Assembly: GCA_903868375.1 (NCBI GenBank)
Contig: CAIPVD010000102.1
Location: forward strand, 1-17,823
Source of the DNA: an uncultured delta proteobacterium
GTDB taxonomy: Bacteria; UBA10199; GCA-002796325; 1-14-0-20-49-13
Direction of reading: 5' to 3'
DNA length: 17,823 nt
Shown here: piece after piece, positions 7,248 through 12,407 of the stretch
How the letters are laid out: every line of letters starts with the position of its first letter
Numbering within the stretch: the first letter of the stretch is position 1
Translations under genes and position numbers: made by a program
Notes under the pieces: generated by a model
The model's input: the letters and a program-made list of their open reading frames with translations, nothing else
Told to the model about the DNA's origin: nothing
The model's database searches: none

Positions 7248-8828
7248 ATGGCATGGCGTTCATTAAACAATGCGGGTCTTGACGATGCGATCAAAAGTAT
7301 ACGCGTGTTCGGAAAGATTGTGGATAATCTTGATGTCGGTGTTGTACTGATCGGCAAGAAGATGGAATTGCTGGCCCTCAATGATCAGATGCGAAAATGG
7401 TTCCCGCAGATCAAAAAATGCAAGAACCATCTTTGTTATCAAACGTTCGATTGCCCTCCAAAAAAAGAACGATGCAATATTTGCCCGACTCTTAAGACGT
7501 TCAAGGATGGCAAGGCCCATGAACTGTTCGCCGATAGAGTGCGGCAGGGGGGTCTGGTAAAATATAGGATAGTTTCGCTGCCTGTTAAAAATGGCGTTGG
7601 CAAGATCATCGCGGCCCTTGAGATGCTAGAGGATATTACCGCCAGGGAAAAGGCCAAGAGCGACCTCGAACTGCAGGCTTGGGGCCTGAAAAAGGCCAAT
7701 GAAGGGATAAGGCTGCTATATAAAGAGCTTGAGTCGAGGAACGAAGAACTGCAAAAGCTCGATCAATTGAAGTCCGATTTTGTTTCCACCGTTTCTCACG
7801 AGCTGAAGACGCCGCTCTCCATTGTCAAAGAAGGGATAAGTCTTATGCGGGATGGGGTTATCGGAGATATAAACGAGAAGCAGGTGAGGATGCTTGACAT
7901 CACTTCGAACAATATCGACCGTCTGTCGCGCATCATTAGCGATTTGTTAGATGTTTCACGTATAGAGTTCGGCAAGATGCAGCTGCGGAGAGAAATGGTC
8001 GATCTTCGCGAGCTAGTAAAGCAGGTTGCCGTATCGTTCGAGCCGAAACTTAACAAAGTCAAAATTCAGTTGGCCATTCCCTTGGCAAAGGTCATGGTCT
8101 TTGCGGACCCCGGAAAGCTTACGCAGGTTTTTTTGAACCTTATCGGCAATGCCATAAAATTTACGGACAAGGGCCATATAGAAGTTGGCTTCATCGAAAA
8201 CCCTCGCGAGATCGAATGTTGCGTTGCAGATACTGGCTCGGGCATCGACAAAAAGGACCTACCTAAGGTATTTGGAAAGTTCGAACAGTTCGGGCGCGTG
8301 GATGGCGCCGGAGAAAAAGGTACGGGACTAGGCCTTTCCATCGTCAAAGGCATAGTCGAGATCCATCATGGAAAAATATGGGTCGAATCGGAAGTCGGCA
8401 AGGGAAGCCGATTTATATTTACGATACCTAAATATAGCTCCGACGAGGTGTTTAGAAAGAGGCTGGAATCGTTCGTTGAGGATAACTTAAAGGAGCACCA
8501 CCAGACCTCGATAATTTCGATCGCGCTTCGTGACCTAGGTTCTCCGAAAAAAAATGTCGATGGAAAAATTCTTAAAGCGGCCGAAGGCGTGATGTTCAAT
8601 AATTTAAGGTCTGAAAAAGATTTTACGTTAATGGGCCACGGGATTATAGCAGTAGCGCTCGATGATTGTGGAAAACATGCGGCATTGAGGGTTGGAGAGC
8701 GGCTCATAAAAAACTTGCGGGAGCATCTTGTATCTAATACACTAACGAAAAAGATCAGGGTGGATTTCGTGGTAAAGACCTCTCCAGATGACGGCGTGAA
8801 TTTCGAAAAGTTGGTTAAAATAAAATAG
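7248..8828 (+). CDS. sensor histidine kinase 2 (Cys-rich PAS, HisKA, HATPase, degenerate GGDEF-like tail)
   Basis: A 526-residue kinase with no membrane helix, so cytoplasmic. Residues 20-135 are a PAS domain (DNLDVGVVLIGKKMELLALN, ending EDITAREK) with an inserted cluster of five cysteines (58, 63, 69, 76, 79). A coiled coil at about 135-175 leads to HisKA, with His184 in STVSHELKTPLS. The ATPase has the N box LNLIGNAIKFT (296-306), the intact G1 box DTGSGI (328-333) and the G2 box GTGLGLS (358-364). After the ATPase, residues 405-526 form an extra domain whose strand-helix pattern follows GGDEF domains; GHGIIAVAL (463-471) sits where GGDEFxxLL would be. It lacks the catalytic residues, so a diguanylate cyclase activity is not expected. 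The gene lies between receivers 2 and 3, one and twelve bases away. Confidence 0.92.
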   Translation: MAWRSLNNAGLDDAIKSIRVFGKIVDNLDVGVVLIGKKMELLALNDQMRKWFPQIKKCKNHLCYQTFDCPPKKERCNICPTLKTFKDGKAHELFADRVRQGGLVKYRIVSLPVKNGVGKIIAALEMLEDITAREKAKSDLELQAWGLKKANEGIRLLYKELESRNEELQKLDQLKSDFVSTVSHELKTPLSIVKEGISLMRDGVIGDINEKQVRMLDITSNNIDRLSRIISDLLDVSRIEFGKMQLRREMVDLRELVKQVAVSFEPKLNKVKIQLAIPLAKVMVFADPGKLTQVFLNLIGNAIKFTDKGHIEVGFIENPREIECCVADTGSGIDKKDLPKVFGKFEQFGRVDGAGEKGTGLGLSIVKGIVEIHHGKIWVESEVGKGSRFIFTIPKYSSDEVFRKRLESFVEDNLKEHHQTSIISIALRDLGSPKKNVDGKILKAAEGVMFNNLRSEKDFTLMGHGIIAVALDDCGKHAALRVGERLIKNLREHLVSNTLTKKIRVDFVVKTSPDDGVNFEKLVKIK

Positions 8829-8840
8829 AGGTTTCCTATT

Positions 8841-9206
8841 ATGGCAAAAAAAATACTTATTGTCGAAGATGAAGCCGAGCTGGTGGAACTCATGAAGATA
8901 AGGCTTGCCGCCAGCGGTTACGAAGTGTCATCTGCGAATGATGGCGAAGATGGTCTAAAAAAGATATACGAAGAAAAACCGGACCTTGTTTTGCTCGATA
9001 TTCTGATGCCCAAGATGAACGGGCTTGAGCTTTGCCTAAAAATAAAGGCCGATCCGAAGACAAAGAATATTCCAGTAGTGATAGTTTCTGCTTCGGGCGG
9101 GAGCGACCTGCGTGGAAGAAGCCAGATGAGCGGCGCAAACGATTGCATTTACAAGCCGTTCGAGTCTTCCGAGCTTTTGGAAAAGATCAGAAAATGGACT
9201 TCTTAA
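8841..9206 (+). CDS. single-domain response regulator (receiver 3)
   Basis: A 121-residue CheY-like receiver without an output domain. Acidic pair Glu9-Asp10 (LIVEDEAE), acceptor Asp53 (LVLLDILMPKMNG), switch residue Ser83 instead of threonine (VIVSASGG, a common conservative change) and Lys105-Pro106 (IYKPFE). It follows kinase 2 by twelve bases with a short AGAGG before the start, and receiver 4 follows nine bases after it. It probably takes phosphate from kinase 2, by position. Confidence 0.93.
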   Translation: MAKKILIVEDEAELVELMKIRLAASGYEVSSANDGEDGLKKIYEEKPDLVLLDILMPKMNGLELCLKIKADPKTKNIPVVIVSASGGSDLRGRSQMSGANDCIYKPFESSELLEKIRKWTS

Positions 9207-9215
9207 GGTGATATC

Positions 9216-9611
9216 ATGAAAAAAAAGATACTCATAGCTGACGACGACAGAGATTTTGTCGAGGTTCTGCGGCTTCGACTCGAGGGGGCTGGATACGACA
9301 CCGTATGCGCGTTTGAAGGCATTAGGACGATAGAGATGGCGCACAAAGAACATCCAAGCCTTATAATCCTTGATTGGAGGATGCCGGCGGGAAAAGGCGG
9401 CGATGTTTTGAAGGGGTTGAAGGAAAAGAACGACACTCGCCACATACCTGTCATTGTCTTAACGGGTGTGAGCGAATCCGAAGTGAAGAGCGATGCGCTA
9501 AATCTAGGTGCTGCCGATTTTGTCTCAAAACCGTATGATGCAAGGACGCTACTTCTTAGGATTAGAGAATTGCTGGAGCTAAAGACCTTAGAAGAGAGTT
9601 TAGAACGATAG
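9216..9611 (+). CDS. single-domain response regulator (receiver 4)
   Basis: A 131-residue CheY-like receiver without an output domain. Acidic pair Asp9-Asp10 (LIADDDRD), acceptor Asp53 (LIILDWRMP), switch Thr83 (IVLTGVS) and Lys105-Pro106 (VSKPYD). The last 15 residues form a charged helical extension after the receiver fold (LELKTLEESLER), which could be a docking tail. A Shine-Dalgarno AAGGTGAT precedes it. Clearly different in sequence from receiver 3, so not a recent duplicate. Confidence 0.93.
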   Translation: MKKKILIADDDRDFVEVLRLRLEGAGYDTVCAFEGIRTIEMAHKEHPSLIILDWRMPAGKGGDVLKGLKEKNDTRHIPVIVLTGVSESEVKSDALNLGAADFVSKPYDARTLLLRIRELLELKTLEESLER

Positions 9612-9630
9612 CATTTTAGGGGGGAAAATC

Positions 9631-10017
9631 ATGAACAATATGGAAATAGTAGGAAAGCCAAAGAGAAAAAGAGTAGAGATCTTTCTGGTCGCGGTGGTAT
9701 TGATCATTGCGGCGCTGGTGCTTGGCATAAAGATCCAGATGAGCGATAAATTGGCGAAGGAAAATGCACTTATGTCGGAACTCCGTGCGGTAAGAAGCTC
9801 CGTGGAGCTGTATATCGTGCTAAATAAGAACATTCCACCGGATTTGAGCTCGCTCGTTACACAGAAATATTCCTTTGGTGACAGGCAGGATACTTATCTT
9901 AAAGGGATCAAATTGGAAAAAGGCGATCAGCCGATAGACTCCTTTGGAAATAAATTCAACTACGATCCAAAGACCGGCCGCGTCTGGCCAGGGACAAGGG
10001 GATATGAGAAGTGGTAG
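9631..10017 (+). CDS. membrane-anchored pseudopilin-like (type II secretion GspG-like) small protein
   Basis: A 128-residue protein with a basic start (KPKRKR), a single membrane helix at about 16-34 (EIFLVAVVLIIAALVLGIK), a long helix (SELRAVRSSVELYIVLN) and a C-terminal region with PIDSFGNKFNYDPKTGRVWP. That last part strongly recalls the GspG/pseudopilin end, where a Pxx(D/S)xWGxxYxYxP segment precedes the terminal loop. The N-terminal helix has the pilin-like layout, with Glu16 near its start, but the prepilin-peptidase site (a glycine before FTLIE) is missing, so it may stay as an uncleaved anchor. Shine-Dalgarno AGGGGGGAA lies upstream. It is the last gene of the run and converges on the VanX-like gene 20 bases away. 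Its link to the kinases is by position only. Confidence 0.65.
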   Translation: MNNMEIVGKPKRKRVEIFLVAVVLIIAALVLGIKIQMSDKLAKENALMSELRAVRSSVELYIVLNKNIPPDLSSLVTQKYSFGDRQDTYLKGIKLEKGDQPIDSFGNKFNYDPKTGRVWPGTRGYEKW

Positions 10018-10037
10018 GAGTTGTCTGGCCGACATGG

Positions 10038-10628
10038 TTAAGGCTCAAGTTCCGGAACAAAAAGTATTGGGAACTTTTCAGGATTAGGGAGCGTAAATTC
10101 CCACCATTCTTCAGGACAATGTACCAGGCCTGCGTCATCTAAAATATCGCGCAGTATTTTTCTATTTGCCTTGCTTTCGAGGGTTATATTGTTGCCATTA
10201 TAATCTGCATGAGCACGTTCGCTAAAATTATCAAAGGCGGTTGGCATGACAAGTTCGCGACCGCTGGAGTCAATTAAGGTTAGGTCTATCGCAACTCCTC
10301 GACTATGATGAGAACCGTATTTGCCGGTTATGCAATCGTAAGGCTTCGTTACGAAAGTTTGGTCGGGGAAAATATTAAAAAGCATCTCCTGTGCCTTTGG
10401 ATGGCGATAACCATCCCACATGAGCAGTCCAATATCGATCTTTTGAAACTCATGGAGAGCCGATATTATTTTTTTATGTAGTTCATGGTGAACATAGCAT
10501 TCGTGCGATCTGTAGAGAGCTTTATTGGTAATGTTGTTTTTTGTGGCGTATGGAAGGAAAACTTTAAGAGAACTGGATGGCTCTAGTTTAACTAAGTCAG
10601 AATCCGATAAGTTGACAATGTGATGCAT
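10038..10628 (-). CDS. VanX/DdpX-like D-alanyl-D-alanine dipeptidase, altered zinc ligand
   Basis: A 196-residue protein of peptidase family M15D, close to VanX in length (202). The conserved parts are LLMWDGYRHPKAQ with the catalytic-site arginine Arg75, and GSHHSRGVAIDLTL with zinc ligands His108 and Asp115. The last motif, normally EWWH (catalytic Glu and third zinc-binding His), reads EEWWEF, so the third ligand is Glu177 instead of histidine. The family cleaves D-Ala-D-Ala, either for peptidoglycan recycling and nutrition or, as VanX, in vancomycin resistance. No VanH, VanA or other resistance gene is present, so a resistance role is not supported. There is no signal peptide, so it is cytoplasmic. 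I chose the ATG at 10628 because the upstream TTG at 10670 is part of a good -35 box. Base composition looks more AT-rich than its neighbours. Confidence 0.85.
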   Translation of the reverse strand: MHHIVNLSDSDLVKLEPSSSLKVFLPYATKNNITNKALYRSHECYVHHELHKKIISALHEFQKIDIGLLMWDGYRHPKAQEMLFNIFPDQTFVTKPYDCITGKYGSHHSRGVAIDLTLIDSSGRELVMPTAFDNFSERAHADYNGNNITLESKANRKILRDILDDAGLVHCPEEWWEFTLPNPEKFPILFVPELEP

Positions 10629-10641
10629 GGTTTTCGCGGAA

Positions 10642-10670
10642 TATCTATCATCTTGTTGAAATGAAGTCAA
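10642..10670 (-). promoter_or_regulatory. candidate promoter of the VanX-like gene
   Basis: On the minus strand TTGACT (10670-10665) and TAGATA (10647-10642) are separated by 17 bases. The -10 box ends 13 bases before the ATG at 10628, and no Shine-Dalgarno is visible. The -35 match is good (5 of 6), the -10 match weak (3 of 6). Confidence 0.35.
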
Positions 10671-10683
10671 ACCGTGACCCTCG

Positions 10684-10708
10684 AGGGATTATGGTGCTCT
10701 CGCACCAT
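10684..10708. repeat. 25-base repeat, copy 1, with internal hairpin
   Basis: Begins AGGGATTATGG and contains ATGGTGC, TCTC and GCACCAT, a perfect seven-pair stem with a four-base loop. A second copy at 10799-10823 differs at one base out of 25. It lies just upstream of the VanX-like gene. A partial third copy of the first ten bases is at 10770. Confidence 0.75.
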
Positions 10709-10741
10709 TTAGGGTGGGGCCTCTCCCTTCCGTAGGCACTC

Positions 10742-10760
10742 GCTGACGAAAAACGTCAGC
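10742..10760. repeat. perfect hairpin between the 25-base repeats
   Basis: GCTGACG (10742-10748) pairs with CGTCAGC (10754-10760) around a five-A loop. It is flanked by GCACTC on the left and TCGCACTC on the right, so the flanks also repeat. This is the form of a REP-like intergenic palindrome. No T-run follows it on either strand. Confidence 0.7.
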
Positions 10761-10798
10761 TCGCACTCCAGGGATCCATGGCTGTAATCGTGGTATCA

Positions 10799-10823
10799 AG
10801 GGATTATGGTGCTCTCGCATCAT
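10799..10823. repeat. 25-base repeat, copy 2
   Basis: Matches 10684-10708 at 24 of 25 positions; the one difference (C to T in the right arm) keeps the stem as a G-T pair, so the hairpin form is preserved. Confidence 0.75.
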
Positions 10824-10836
10824 GCAATGAGATGAG

Positions 10837-10875
10837 ATGGCATTTCCACCCGAAACGGGTACCCGGAAATGCCAT
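10837..10875. repeat. nested inverted repeat with 11-pair stem
   Basis: ATGGCATTTCC (10837-10847) pairs perfectly with GGAAATGCCAT (10865-10875). The 17-base interior holds its own hairpin, ACCCG (10848-10852) with CGGGT (10856-10860), and a GGGTACCC palindrome. It is not followed by a T-run, so it is not an obvious terminator. Confidence 0.75.
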
Positions 10876-10886
10876 GTTATTTAAAT

Positions 10887-10910
10887 GTCACTGTCAAAAC
10901 CGACAGTGAC
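10887..10910. repeat. perfect nine-pair hairpin
   Basis: GTCACTGTC (10887-10895) pairs with GACAGTGAC (10902-10910) around a six-base loop AAAACC. It is the second of three adjacent hairpins between the 25-base repeats and the tRNA. Confidence 0.75.
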
Positions 10911-10917
10911 TGCATTG

Positions 10918-10950
10918 TCGAACCCAGCTCGCCTTCGGCGAAAGGTTCGA
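10918..10950. repeat. hairpin with inner CGCC-GGCG stem
   Basis: TCGAACC (10918-10924) pairs with GGTTCGA (10944-10950), enclosing a tight inner hairpin, CGCC (10930-10933), TTC, GGCG (10937-10940). The GGTTCGAGTCC that ends it resembles the T-arm of a tRNA, so it could be a remnant of one, but no full tRNA can be drawn. Confidence 0.6.
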
Positions 10951-10972
10951 GTCCACCTTGAAACCTAAAGAA

Positions 10973-11007
10973 AAAAATGGCCAGCCATAGAATGGCTGAC
11001 CATTTTT
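10973..11007 (-). terminator. intrinsic terminator after the tRNA
   Basis: Arms at 10973-10988 and 10992-11007 form a 16-pair stem with one mismatch and a three-base loop. On the minus strand it is followed by further T residues. It lies five bases after the tRNA 3' end, so it most likely ends the tRNA transcript. Because the arms begin and end in A and T runs it could work in both directions. Confidence 0.75.
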
Positions 11008-11012
11008 CCTTG

Positions 11013-11084
11013 TGGGCCTCGAGGGACTCGAACCCCCAGCCGATCGGTTATGAGCCGACAGCTCTACCATTGAGCTAGAGGCCC
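11013..11084 (-). tRNA. tRNA with anticodon CAU (elongator Met or Ile2)
   Basis: A full cloverleaf of 72 bases can be drawn on the minus strand: acceptor GGGCCTC with GAGGCCC, D-arm GCTC with GAGC and a short seven-base loop, anticodon stem GTCGG with CCGAT and loop CTCATAA, a five-base variable loop, T-arm GGGGG, TTCGAGT, CCCTC, and discriminator A. The anticodon CAT is at 11050-11052 on the plus strand. The 3' CCA is not encoded (A is followed by CAAGG), so it must be added by the CCA enzyme. It is not an initiator, since base 1 pairs with base 72 and the anticodon stem lacks three G-C pairs in a row. Met and the lysidine-modified Ile2 cannot be told apart by eye with certainty. Confidence 0.93.
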
Positions 11085-11085
11085 T

Positions 11086-11132
11086 ATTATATATAATGGG
11101 GGGAACGACCGTCTCGGAAGACGTTTCCCCCC
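11086..11132. other. palindrome and GC-rich hairpin just upstream of the tRNA
   Basis: ATTATATATAAT at 11086-11097 is a perfect 12-base palindrome directly next to the tRNA 5' end. It contains TATAAT on both strands. Right after it, six G residues at 11098-11103 pair with six C residues at 11127-11132, extended by AACG with CGTT and an inner CGTCT with AGACG. Together they fill the leader of the tRNA. From 11133 to 11222 I see nothing further. Confidence 0.5.
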
Positions 11133-11222
11133 AAACCCCTCTCACTCGCGCTGGATGAACCAGACGCTCGCTCGCATTTCAAAACTGGGTAGTCCCTATA
11201 CAATTTTAAAAATAAATGCAAG

Positions 11223-11251
11223 TTGACAATTTTAATCTTACGTCATATATC
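11223..11251 (+). promoter_or_regulatory. candidate promoter of the zinc-ribbon gene
   Basis: Consensus -35 TTGACA at 11223-11228 and TATATC at 11246-11251 with a 17-base spacer. The -10 box ends 14 bases before the ATG at 11266, and no Shine-Dalgarno is present, so the mRNA should have a leader of only a few bases. Confidence 0.55.
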
Positions 11252-11265
11252 GCCCACCACTAAAG

Positions 11266-12000
11266 ATGTCTACCGATTTGAAAAGTCAATTAGCGTTACT
11301 CAAAACCCTTCAGGATATCGATGTAATCCTACACCATATCGAGAAGGAACTTAGTGAAATACCAATCAAAATCGAAGCTGCAGCGGCTGAATACAAGAAG
11401 GCAAATGATGCCGTTTTGGCCAAAAAAGCCGACAGGGCCGATGTAGAGAAGCGCCGCAGATCCGAAGAAATCGACATAGAAGCGGAAGGTGCCCGCCTTA
11501 AAGACCGCGAAGCCAAGCTATATGCGATCAAGACCAATAAGGAATATCAGGCGGCTATTAAAGAGATAGCGGACGCCAAGCAGGCCGTAAAAGACCGCGA
11601 AGAGGCACTTTTAAGGCTAATGGAAAAAATCGACATATTAGATGAAGAAATCACGCAACTTATTTCCGGAATTGCCGATAAAGAGAATGCCTTCAGAGAA
11701 AAAGAGGCCGAGTTGAAAAAGGCCGAGGCAGGTCTCGTCGCAGAGAGAGATAAACTTTCTGCGCAGAGCAAAGAGGCTTCGATGGGCGTTGACCCAAAGA
11801 CCTTAAAGGCATACCGCACGATCCAGACAAGACACAGCGACGCGATGGCCATAGCCAGTAGCGGCGTCTGTAGCGGATGCAATAAGCGTATCCCTCCGCA
11901 ACTCTATATCGAGCTGCAGAAGTGGAACGACCTTATAACCTGCCCGAACTGTCACCGGCTCCTCTTTTGCGAGCAACAAGAAGAAGGTTCTGAAAAATAA
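11266..12000 (+). CDS. coiled-coil C4 zinc-ribbon protein (CT398 / DUF164 family)
   Basis: A 244-residue protein in two parts. Residues 5-170 are an almost unbroken antiparallel coiled coil, with the family mark TNKEYQAAIKEI (90-101). Residues 200-236 are a four-cysteine zinc ribbon, CSGC (202-205) and CPNC (226-229), with the typical RIPPQLYIELQ between. This is the CT398-like arrangement (zf-RING_7). Members are widespread and have been linked to RNA or nucleic-acid handling and, in Chlamydia, to sigma-54 and secretion partners, but a general function is not fixed. It has its own promoter and is followed, 63 bases on, by a further promoter and the small unknown gene. Confidence 0.88.
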   Translation: MSTDLKSQLALLKTLQDIDVILHHIEKELSEIPIKIEAAAAEYKKANDAVLAKKADRADVEKRRRSEEIDIEAEGARLKDREAKLYAIKTNKEYQAAIKEIADAKQAVKDREEALLRLMEKIDILDEEITQLISGIADKENAFREKEAELKKAEAGLVAERDKLSAQSKEASMGVDPKTLKAYRTIQTRHSDAMAIASSGVCSGCNKRIPPQLYIELQKWNDLITCPNCHRLLFCEQQEEGSEK

Positions 12001-12004
12001 GCAT

Positions 12005-12032
12005 TTGTGTTTGATTTTTCAGATGGTATAAT
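12005..12032 (+). promoter_or_regulatory. extended -10 promoter of the rnh group
   Basis: A perfect TATAAT at 12027-12032 preceded by TGG (extended -10 motif) and a weak -35, TTGTGT at 12005-12010, with a 16-base spacer. Expected start near 12039, leaving a 25-base leader with GAGGTGA before the ATG at 12064. Confidence 0.6.
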
Positions 12033-12063
12033 CTCGGTCAACCAAAACCTTTGAGGTGATTTT

Positions 12064-12405
12064 ATGGTCCAAATAAAAACGATGCCAAAAGATACCGCGG
12101 CCGAAGTGCTAAGGTATTTAGCCGAATACGAGGAATTTCAGGCAGTGGAAAAGCTTGTCGGAAGCGACCTTGCGGTGGGCGAGGTCCGTGCGGTTCTTCG
12201 TGAACTGGCTGCCGAACTTGAACACGAGTCCTTTGCCGAAGGTAAGGCTTCGTTCGACGTAAAAAGTTGTAAGACACTTTCCAAATCTTCCAAGAACATA
12301 ATTTCGTGCCTTTCGTCCCGCGAAGAAAAATCACTTCTTTCGGCGTTCGGCCTGATCGAAAACCCAGCACAGCAGACACCTACAGCCTTTGCGGGTAAAA
12401 AATAA
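12064..12405 (+). CDS. hypothetical protein, small and helical
   Basis: A 113-residue protein I do not recognise. It has no signal peptide or membrane helix. The first 60 residues look like amphipathic helices (TAAEVLRYLAEYEEFQAVEKL, then EVRAVLRELAAELEHE), followed by a serine- and cysteine-containing linker and another helix, SREEKSLLSAFGLI, and a basic tail. The helix layout could fit a small nucleic-acid-binding or adaptor protein, but there is no motif to prove it. A strong GAGGTGA lies upstream, and the ribonuclease HI gene begins two bases after its stop, so the two are translationally coupled. That coupling suggests a shared nucleic-acid role, as inference only. Confidence 0.7.
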   Translation: MVQIKTMPKDTAAEVLRYLAEYEEFQAVEKLVGSDLAVGEVRAVLRELAAELEHESFAEGKASFDVKSCKTLSKSSKNIISCLSSREEKSLLSAFGLIENPAQQTPTAFAGKK

Positions 12406-12407
12406 TC

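Noticed and set aside
8841..9611. Receivers 3 and 4 as a recent tandem duplication
   Set aside because: They share only the general receiver fold; the acceptor regions, switch residues and C-termini differ clearly.
10628..10670. TTG start 14 codons upstream for the VanX-like gene
   Set aside because: The TTG belongs to a -35-like TTGACT box, no ribosome-binding site precedes it, and the ATG at 10628 gives the family length.
10038..10670. Vancomycin-resistance function for the VanX-like gene
   Set aside because: No VanA/H/R/S homologue is nearby, one metal ligand is changed, and DdpX-type dipeptidases serve ordinary peptide recycling.
10684..10823. CRISPR array
   Set aside because: Only two full repeat copies with a long unequal spacing and internal hairpins, and no cas genes.
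11098..11132. Intrinsic terminator
   Set aside because: The strong hairpin is followed by CCCCC-type sequence on one strand and ATTATA on the other, with no T-run.
10894..11145. Minus-strand open frame of 83 codons across the tRNA
   Set aside because: It translates the tRNA, its terminator and adjacent hairpins; the product has no protein character.
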